DNA from: Telmatactis stephensoni
Lineage: Eukaryota; Cnidaria; Anthozoa; Actiniaria; Isophelliidae
Reading direction: 5' to 3'
Assembly (NCBI GenBank): GCA_029948255.1
Contig: JALIZF010001468.1
Coordinates: forward strand, 248,001 to 312,000
Length of the DNA stretch: 64,000 nt
The notes under the pieces are model-generated. The model worked only from the letters and a program-made list of their open reading frames with translations, was not told the origin of the DNA and ran no database searches. Below, piece by piece: positions 56,066 through 64,000 of this stretch. The first letter of the stretch is position 1, and the number at the start of each line of letters is the position of its first letter. Made by a program: the position numbers and the translations under genes.

Positions 56066-58616
56066 CCCCTTGTAGAACCAGACATATTTAAAGACTATGT
56101 TAAGACTATTTTATTACTATGTCAAGCTATTTAATTGCTATTTATTGCTTGATACCATCTATTTTATTGCTATATTACCATGATCATAACATAGTATGCT
56201 ATAGGTAAAGCATATGTCATTTCTATGTGAATGCTATGTCAAAATATAATAGAATTTAGATAGCTATGTTATTGCTATTTACCAGACAGACATAGTACTT
56301 ACATAGCCTATGTTTTTCCTATCTATCCAAAACATGATTCCTTGCAGTCAACATGGTACTATTCAATCTCTATGTACTTTTAAACATAGTATCTAAATAG
56401 CTATGTTTTTTCTATTCAACTGATGAATGTGCATCTGAAGACTAAATAGTTTTTAAATAGTCACTATTCAGTCACTATGTACCTTCAAACATAGCACTTA
56501 CATAGCCTATGTTTTTTCTATTCATCTAATATAGCTGTTTTTGAAAATGTAATAGTTTTTACATAGTCCCTATTCAATCTCTATGTACATGCAAACATAG
56601 TACTTACATAGCCTATGGAAATCTTTGGGAAAACAGTTTGAGGTGTGAAAATTCTCAGACATTTCCAAAAAATTCACAGCTCTTGATGAAATATCTTATA
56701 TGTTTAAGTTTGAAACCACAAGGGATTTGAATTCAAAAATTGAAAACCATAAGTTTGATTCAGTACATCATTGTAATTAATAAACCTTCATTATGCTGCT
56801 GCTTTGAAAATTTATATTCTTATTTGTACTTAACATATTGCTGATGTGTTTTCTGTAGCTAAATAACCTTGAAAGTAATATTTTGTTGCTTCAAACATGA
56901 CAGATGAGTCTTCTCCTACATGTATGACATTTCACTTTGCTTGGGTTTACTTTCCTAGTAAATGCGAGAGGAACTGGTAGCTAATATCGGAAATGGCCAA
57001 TGAAAGACCATCCTTTTATCATGTGACCTCATTTGAATATTTGGCGCCTTTGATTGCCATGATCGTTATGATGCTTGTACATCGTGAATTTCTGCTTGAA
57101 AATCGTTTGTTTTGTGATAAAAACTGGCTTTAATTGTTCCTCAGTTAAGCTAGGAATTAATCTAGAAAGATTTTCAACCATGTGGAATAATGTTTAGAAG
57201 AATAACTGCTTGAAAACCGTGGAGAACTTGATGCTGAAACCGGTAAGCCTTTACATGATTTAATAGACTTTCTATCTAAGACAATCACTTGAGTTTCTTA
57301 CATGTAATCATGCTTAAATTAAAAACTTCGATTCGAACAAACTTATACATTAATGCTTAACAATTCAGCTCAACTTTGACTGCACAATTGAGTCAATCTA
57401 TTGATGTTTAGACATTTTTATCAGATGCCACAGTTCATTAAGAATTTTGCCAAATTGGTTTCCACAGTATTCTGTAGTCCTTGAATTGGTTTTTAACTGC
57501 AATAACTTATAATTTATTATTAAGAACCTGATTGTTTGATGATTTTCAGGTACATTATACTGTGCTTAGTTTACAACAAGTGTCCATTAGAAAGCAGTAG
57601 ACCTAATATGGAGACCTGAACTGCTGTTTACTACTGAGATTGAGCTTTTATAGTGCAATGAGTGGAATTTGTAACATCAAGCACCAGATCAAGCAGTGGT
57701 TTCAAGCAGTAATTGATTTGTTAGAGATAAGTGACACTTCAAATTATGGATTTCTTAAGTTTTGATCAACATTCAGATGACTGCATGTTTAGGATCATAT
57801 GACAGCTGTATTTACTAGTCATTATTTCACTAGTCATTATTTCACTAAAACTAATCATGTGCCTATGTAAAATCTATTTTAAAGCTATGTTTATCCTATT
57901 TATGAACTATGTGATTCATATTTAAAGCTATGTATTGCCTATTAGTATGATCCTATGTAATTCATATGTAAAATCTATTTTAAAGCTATGTTTATCCTAT
58001 TTACGAACTATGTGATTCATATTTAATACCTATGTATTGCCTATCATGATCCTATGTAATTTATATGTAATGCCTATTTCATCTATATGTTAAGATCATT
58101 GACTTTCAAGGAAAGTGAATAGTTTTTACATAGACTATGTATTTGTTCCAAAAAGTTAGTAAAAAAATAGGGTAAACATAGAGTTATCATAGAAATGTAA
58201 TAGGTTTGACATAGATTTGACATATGTGCCTATGTAAAATCTATTTTGAAGCTATGTTTAATCTATTTTATGAACTATGTGATTCATATTTAATACCTAT
58301 GTATTTCCTATTGTCAACCTATGTAATATCTATTTAATACCTATTTAATCTATATGTAATGCTCATTCACAATCAAGGAAAATAAAATAGTTTTTACATA
58401 GACTATGTATTTGTTCCAAAAAGTTAGTAAAAAAATAGGGTAATCATAGAGTTATTATAGGAAAGTAATAGGTTTAACATAGACTTGACATAGTAAACTC
58501 ACATAGCAAAAACATAGCAATTACATGGCAAAAACATACATCTCACATAGCAAAAAAATAGCATTCAAACATAGTATTTACATAGGGAAAAAATAGTGTC
58601 TGATTCTGCAAGGTGA
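56066..58616. mobile_element. Terminal-inverted-repeat DNA transposon with dense ACATAG subterminal repeats
   Basis: The left end CCTTGTAGAACCAGACA and the right end TGTCTGATTCTGCAAGG are inverted repeats with two differences. About 500-700 bp inside each end consist of CTATGT (left) or ACATAG (right) words every 10-25 bp, pointing inward symmetrically, as transposase-binding subterminal repeats do. Removing the segment joins the helicase coding sequence in frame across NSL and KPQEV. No transposase is visible inside, so it is non-autonomous. No clear target duplication; family unknown. Confidence 0.83.
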
Positions 58617-59113
58617 TCAAGCCGCAGGAAGTAAAAGAAATATATGTTTTTATCACTGGAGGCGCTGGGGCTGGTAAGAGTCACTTGATAAAAACAATAT
58701 ATCATGCTGTAACAAAGACTTTCAGACATGCACCTATGAACCCTGAATTACCATCTGTACTTTTAATGGCTCCAACTGGGGTTGCTGCTATAAACATAAA
58801 TGGAACAACCATAAACACAGCTCTGGGAATTCCAAAAGAAACAGGTATTACTTTAAAACCACTGTCAGACCAAAATAGAACCCAAATGAGGCTGTTTTTA
58901 TCTGAACTCAAGCTTATTATAATAGATGAGATTTCTATGGTTGGTAATACTACATTGCTTCACATTCATCAAAGACTAAAAGAAATATTTGACTCACCAG
59001 CCTCCAAACTTTTTGCTGGAATAAGCATCATTGCAGTAGGAGATATGTATCAATTACCACCAATAAGGAGAAAACCAGTATTTGAAAACTACAATAATGA
59101 TACTCAGTTATAA
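58617..59113 (+). pseudogene. Helentron PIF1-like helicase, N-terminal half
   Basis: SF1B helicase motifs: Walker A GGAGAGKS, motif Ia APTGVAA, Walker B IIIDEISMVG and motif III VGDMYQLPP, all intact. The frame ends at a stop after NNDTQL and continues in shifted frames. Confidence 0.92.
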
Positions 59114-59119
59114 TCTGTG

Positions 59120-59966
59120 TCACCCCTGGCATCTATTCACCATGATAGAACTCGTTGAAATTATGCGTCAAAAAGATTTATCAGCCATCATTGTTGAGAT
59201 GCTAACAGAATTTCGTACTGCCTACCAAAACTGCGGGAAGATATAAATGCATTCAGTCAAGAGCAATAGATCCATCAGATGCTATTCATATATTTGCTGA
59301 AAACAGACCTGTCAATGAGCACAACAACAATAAACTTCAACAATTACCTGGACCTGGTGTTTCAACTTAGGGCAACAGACCAGTATCCTAAAAATGTTTT
59401 CTCAAAATGACATTGATAGAGTTTTATCAAAAGGAAGATCTGAAACAGGTGGGCTGGATTATGACATCTTTATCAAGTAGGTGCTAAGGTAATGCTAACA
59501 AACAATATTGACATTGCAGATAGACTGATTAATGGCCAAATAGGGAGTGTAGTTAAAATTGATATAAATGAAGTTACACAAAAACCAACTATTATTTACA
59601 TCAAATTGATGATGACAAAGCTGGCAAAAATATTATTGCAAAATCTAGCAACCTATTTGTTAAAGAAAATCATGTTGTTCCTATTGAACCTATACTAGCA
59701 AGAATTAAAATAAGACCAGGCAAGCCATCTTCACCAGAAATACAAAGAGTACAATTCCCTATTACACTTGCATATGCCGTAACAATACATAAAGTTCAGG
59801 GGCTCTCTTTGCATGAAGTTGTAATAAGTTTTGAACTCTTTAAACAAAGATCATTCAATTATGGTCAAATTTATGTTGCCTTGAGCCGTTCAACATCTCT
59901 TAATGGAATTTACATCCTTGGAGACATTCAAAGCAAACACGTAAAAGCTGACCCTAAGAGTACATA
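59120..59966 (+). pseudogene. Helentron helicase, C-terminal half, frameshifted
   Basis: Blocks in order: MIELVEIMRQKDLSA, AIHIFAENRPVNEHN, MLTNNIDIADRLINGQIGSV (59492), motif V LAYAVTIHKVQGLSL (about 59770) and motif VI GQIYVALSRSTSLNG (about 59867). Confidence 0.88.
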
Positions 59967-60019
59967 AAGAATATGAAAGATTGAGAGAGATTCTACCATT
60001 GCATTCTCAAACAATTACA

Positions 60020-60640
60020 GAACTGCTACTTAATGTGAGGTCACTGAAAAACACAGCATTGATATAAAACATGAACCTAATATGTTCGGAGCTGACATGA
60101 TATGTTTCACAGAAACACAACTTCTCCTTGGCAGCAATGATGATGAAATAGAAATAATCTTTATCCCTTCACATTGTACAGACAACAGATCATGTCTCTG
60201 ACAGATATTCCAGTTTAGCAATCTGTTCAAAAGCCAATATAGAAATCAAGGAACATGACTACATTCCTGAAATAAATGCAGTCCAAAGTTGTCGTTGTAA
60301 ATAATATGCCTCGCCCAGTGTTTTCCATCACTCTCCTTCTACTTTATCGTAAACATAGTTTAAATATACCACAATACATAAATGCAATAAGATATATTCT
60401 CAGTAATCATGAAGTGGATATCATACTAGGTGACTTTAATGTAAATTATTTAATGATAACGAAGTCCAGATGCTTAATGCTACAATGGAATCCTTAAACT
60501 ACATGCAAACTGTTAGAAAGTCCAACATTCATGCCAACAGGAAGTTTACTAGATCACGTATATGTAACAAATGAGATGCTCAAAACAAATTGACTCTTCT
60601 GTAGTCGCTGTATACTACTGCGATCATGATGCTATTAAAA
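60020..60640 (+). pseudogene. Helentron C-terminal AP-endonuclease-like domain
   Basis: LNVRSLK and MICFTETQLLLGSNDDEIE (60030-60150), YRKHSLNIPQY and VDIILGDFNVN (60350-60450, with the GDFN active-site motif), then LLDHVYVTNEM and CDHDAIKISLNF (60550-60655). An EEP-type nuclease fused to RepHel is characteristic of Helentrons. Confidence 0.8.
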
Positions 60641-60659
60641 TTTCATTAAATTTCAAATA

Positions 60660-61366
60660 ACCTGTTAATTTAACTAGTGGCTGTATGTCTTTATCAAGAT
60701 ATAATATGAAATGTATCAACTGACTCTAACAGAATCATAGAGTGTGACTTTATATATCCTATCAAACAAAACTCATGAATTGAGTATCTGACTTAATTTA
60801 CATTAGACATCTTATTACACAAAATGTAAATTGATGGAATCTCAAGCTCTATATTTTTACTTGCCAATGGCTTTCCCACTATAAGTGGGAGCACTGACAC
60901 CTTTATGGTGTCTAATACCATCTTCAACCAGGGACTGCAGAGATGGGGGACATAGCACCTCTCCCTCTTTCCATGCTACCTCTGAGTCAAATGTTCTGTC
61001 TGAAAACCTTTTTGACTGGGTAGTTTACTATATTTTCAAATGCTATGTAGTCCCCCACTCTTCAAGATGCTCTGCAGTCCCTGTCAACCTAGAGCACATT
61101 AGGTAAGTAAAATGCTGTTTCAATAACCAATTCAACTGACAAAATAACTTTAGTTAATAATTTTCTGTAACTTATCCTTCTTTTGCAGATTGCTCTTACA
61201 AATGAATATAATCTAATGGCAACCATGCAACATTAGCTACAATGTATATCCAAGCATTCTCTTCAAGTACAATTGATTATTTGACAGCAAGTATAATTAT
61301 TTTAACAATATCTATATGGTAAACTAAAAAATGGCCTTCAAGTATTAACAATATAGATAACTACAA
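60660..61366. other. No gene seen
   Basis: Includes a small palindrome (CCCACTATAAGTGGGAGC, 60875-60892) and a weak open frame (60885-61106) that lacks support. Possibly the 3' part of the Helentron. Confidence 0.5.
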
Positions 61367-62240
61367 TGTACATATGTATTGACTCAAAAAAAGAACAACT
61401 ACAATTCCAGTATTCAAGCAATAATAATCTATCTGTCAAACCAAGAAGGTGGCCCTCAACTACAATGCATAACTACATTGACTACAAGTACAATAATATT
61501 CAAGCAAAAATATTTATATGGCAAACCAAGGAGGTGGCCCTCAATTGCAATGGATAGTTACATTGACTATAAGTACTAAAACTGAATATTCATGCAGTAA
61601 TAATTTATATGGCAAACCAAGGAGGTGGCCATCAACTACAATGGATAACCACAGTGACTACATGCAAGTACAATTATAATTTTCAAGTAACAATAGTTTA
61701 TATGGCAAACCAAGGAGTACATGGCTATCAACTACAATGGATAGTTACATTGACTACAAGTACAATAATATTCAAGCAATAATAATTTATATGGCAAACC
61801 AAGGAGGTGGCCCTCAATTGCAGTGGATAGTTACATTGACTACAAGTACAATTCAGTAATAATTTATATGGCAAACCAAGGAGGTAGCCATCAATTACAA
61901 TGGATAACCACAGTGACTACAAGTAAATAATATTCAAGCAATAATAATTTATATGGCAAATCAAGGAGATGGCCATCAACTACAATGGATAACCACAGTG
62001 ACTACAAGTACAATAATATTCAAGCAATAATAATTTATATGGCAAACCAAGGAGATGGCCATAAACAACAATGGATATATAAGTTTATACATAAACTACA
62101 AGTACAATTATTCAAGCAACAATAATTTATATCGCAAACCAAGGAGGTTGTCATCAACTACAAGTACAATGACATTTGAGCAATAATAATTTATATGGCA
62201 ATGTGGCCATCAACTACAGCTAGTGGATAAATACAAAATA
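61367..62240. repeat. Satellite-like tandem array, unit about 75-95 bp, about 10 copies
   Basis: Each unit contains AATTTATATGGCAAACCAAG, GAGGTGGCC(C/A)TCAA and ACAATGGATA, TTGACTACAAGTACAA. Units vary by indels. Confidence 0.92.
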
Positions 62241-63255
62241 TTTAAGCAAACCAATTCAATTAACTGAGGAAGCAGATTGCAGATAATTATGGCTATCCAA
62301 GAGACAATTTTCAAATACAATGCAAACTCTGACTATATACTAGCTATATGTTTATATATTATATCCTCAATCTTTGACAGACAAACATTTTATTTTTTCA
62401 AGCCACCAAAAAATATAAATAAATAAAATTCATGAAATAAGCAATAACAACTTATACTTCAGTTAAAGATTGACTGCAGAGAGTAAAAAATGTCAAAATT
62501 CATGTTATCTTTCATTTGGACTTAAGCTTATAACCAATGCGATGGATACTAACATTGTAGGTGATATTCTATTGGTAACATTATGATTGCTTTGTAGTTA
62601 ACCGTCAGGAAATAGGTACCGTCGAATGTGAAGTGTAAGCAGCTTCTTAAATAAAATGTGAAAAAGTGTGCAATAAATTCATTGACGTATAATTTTCTAA
62701 CCACAGAAGTACTTCTTATCTCGTGTTAATCCAAACTTAAATAATCTATAAAACATTTCCACCTTGCATATGAACAATAATTACCTTATCTATTGCTCAT
62801 GATCAAACAAAGACAAATTTCTGACCTGCAGCACATTCCCATGTTTCACTAATTTTCAAAATGGCCGCCAATCTTTCGTACCCAGTCTCAATATGTACTA
62901 TCCTCTCCACTCCTCTTTTACCCTCGTCACGCAATATGTCACGCACTCAATACTGTGCAGCTAGGGAGGCTTTATCGTAGAAAACAATAAGAAACTCTTT
63001 GATTCAAGGCAAGGAACGCATGTACTCGGGTTCTCCGCTAATTACGATATGCATAAACTTTGTATTTCAGATATTCTCCAATGCGTTCTCGTATATTTCT
63101 ATGTCGAGAATTTTGAAGTTCTGTCCGTATCCGTCATGCCGTGAGATGAACAAGGTGGGAGTTGACTCTAATTGGAGAAACGATGTCACAGCCAGTCAAA
63201 ATCAATGTCTATTGAATAGGCATCTACTACTACTGCCTAGGTCATGCACTTGTTT
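62241..63255. other. No gene seen
   Basis: AT-rich. A frame at 62999-63331 with six Cys near its end has no splice or signal support. A candidate acceptor (TTTGTATTTCAG, 63059-63070) opens only 26 codons. Confidence 0.5.
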
Positions 63256-63258
63256 TGA

Positions 63259-63321
63259 ATGCACATCCAATGCCAGGCTAAATTCAACCTGGGCACGAGT
63301 AAGCGCACTATGTGCGTCTAG
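63259..63321 (+). repeat. Hairpin-CTAG terminus at the edge of the third C/D copy
   Basis: CCAGGCTAAATTCAACCTGG, CACGAGTAAGCGCAC, GTGCGT, CTAG (63318-63321). Same layout and largely the same sequence as 47876-47932. Confidence 0.42.
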
Positions 63322-63785
63322 TTATATATAATAAGTGCTTATATCACATCATTATGTCTGTTCATGAATTGGTCAAAATGCTATGGAATTCTAAAGTTTT
63401 GCTTTCATTTGTTCATTCGTTTGCATTCCTTGCGTTTCCTCTCCGGCTGTTACTAAAGTTCTATAGAATATATTATGCGCAATTGCTGGGTTTCATCCAT
63501 TCCTTTAATTTGGGAATCAAAAGAAAGAACCGGTAGCCATGTTGGATGAACAAACAAGAGACGCTAATGAGAATTTTTTTTGTTGAAGCTCATCCAAGAT
63601 GGCTGCCGTGACGTCACATGCAACCCAAGAATCGAGGCTAACACTACACAGCAAAAGGAACTTGAAATGGGAGTTAGTCTTGTTCATGTCATCACTGTTG
63701 CTTTCACGTAGACTGGATGCCTTTTGCTATTTTCTCATGATCATGGATGCGATTGCATACTAACTATGAACTCTTTGATCTTCAG

Positions 63786-64000
63786 CCTCCTTTGTTTCTG
63801 TTTTTCGTTTTCGGAACGAACCCGACAAAGTAATCCACAGCCATATTGGGCATAACCTTACAATGAAATGGTCTTTTGGCAAAACCGATGAAAAAAAATG
63901 CCTTTCTCACGGCAAAGAACAACGCGACAGGGAATTTCTCTTCGGAGAGTGGAGCCACCCTGGATATGTGAGCAGAAAAATTCTTCTCGTACGTGGTTTT
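63786..64000 (+). CDS. Third copy of the V-like exon (partial, runs off the window)
   Basis: Acceptor TTGATCTTCAG and start identical in layout to genes C and D (SFVSVFRFRNEPDKV). Open to the window end. Differences include KKCLSHG for KIFLTHG, which introduces a new cysteine, and D for N at RDREF. Upstream 63345-63785 matches gene C's upstream region. Confidence 0.78.

Larger units (their letters stand above)
50450..60650 (+). mobile_element. Degenerate Helentron-type Helitron (protease, Rep, helicase, endonuclease parts)
   Basis: Domain order on the plus strand: OTU/USP-like Cys protease (50849-51600), DUF6570-like Cys-rich block (52730-53030), Helitron N domain (53570-53970), Rep with HUH (54377) and Y2 (54966), PIF1-like helicase (55960-56060 and 58617-59950), and an AP-endonuclease-like end (60020-60630). 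Protease, RepHel and C-terminal endonuclease together point to the Helentron branch. Frameshifts and stops break the reading frame at least a dozen times. Ends are not fixed. A hairpin-CTAG motif at 63318 is one candidate 3' end. Confidence 0.88.

Noticed and set aside
62999..63331. 110-aa frame with several Cys before the third V-like copy
   Set aside because: It runs through the hairpin-CTAG repeat and has no signal peptide or splice support.

Overview
The window is animal nuclear DNA: AT-rich, intron-containing, and crowded with eukaryotic transposable elements (piggyBac, a CR1/L2-like LINE, a Penelope-like remnant, a degenerate Helentron-type Helitron, a solo LTR, many fold-back elements and MITEs). 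Nothing bacterial is present. The mix of elements and the short immunoglobulin-superfamily-like surface genes suggest an early-branching invertebrate, most likely a cnidarian. That is inference, and no diagnostic host gene fixes the species.

Layout. 0.9-3.3 kb: an apparently intact piggyBac transposon in a TTAA site. 4.0-13 kb: no host gene seen, but nested inverted repeats, a diverged tandem duplication, MITEs and 46 copies of TATCC. 14-18 kb: gene C (plus strand), with a V-like exon, an I-set/C2-like Ig exon and a Thr-rich exon ending in a GPI-like tail. 18.3-19.8 kb: a minisatellite interrupted by a solo LTR. 19.8-20.9, 23.8-25.3 and 27.6-27.9 kb: fold-back elements. 21.8-31.3 kb: gene A (plus), five exons: signal peptide, six-cysteine ectodomain, two Pro/Thr stalk exons, transmembrane segment with tail. 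A LINE fragment lies in its first intron. 36.7-33.1 kb: gene B (minus), four exons of the same design, paralogous to A and convergent with it. 38.8-41.9 kb: gene D (plus), a near-identical copy of C with its own signal-peptide exon. 43.8-44.9 kb: Penelope remnant. 45.3-47.3 kb: gene E, a signal-peptide exon plus a Thr-rich exon with no further exon recognised. 48.5-50.3 kb: a fold-back deletion derivative of an integrase-like DNA transposon with 630-bp arms and a 6-bp target duplication. 50.4-60.7 kb: the Helentron, itself split by a 2.5-kb terminal-inverted-repeat element. 61.4-62.2 kb: a satellite. 63.3 kb to the end: the start of a third copy of the C/D unit.

How the genes fit together. 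Every intron predicted in genes A-E is phase 1, so signal, ectodomain, stalk and anchor exons can be exchanged without changing frame. The result is a local cluster of short type I or GPI-anchored surface proteins, duplicated in tandem and by inversion. Between C and D I count about 16 replacement and 3 silent coding differences. This layout resembles invertebrate recognition or histocompatibility gene complexes, but function is not shown by the sequence. All gene models are read from splice consensus, phase and open frames, without transcript evidence.
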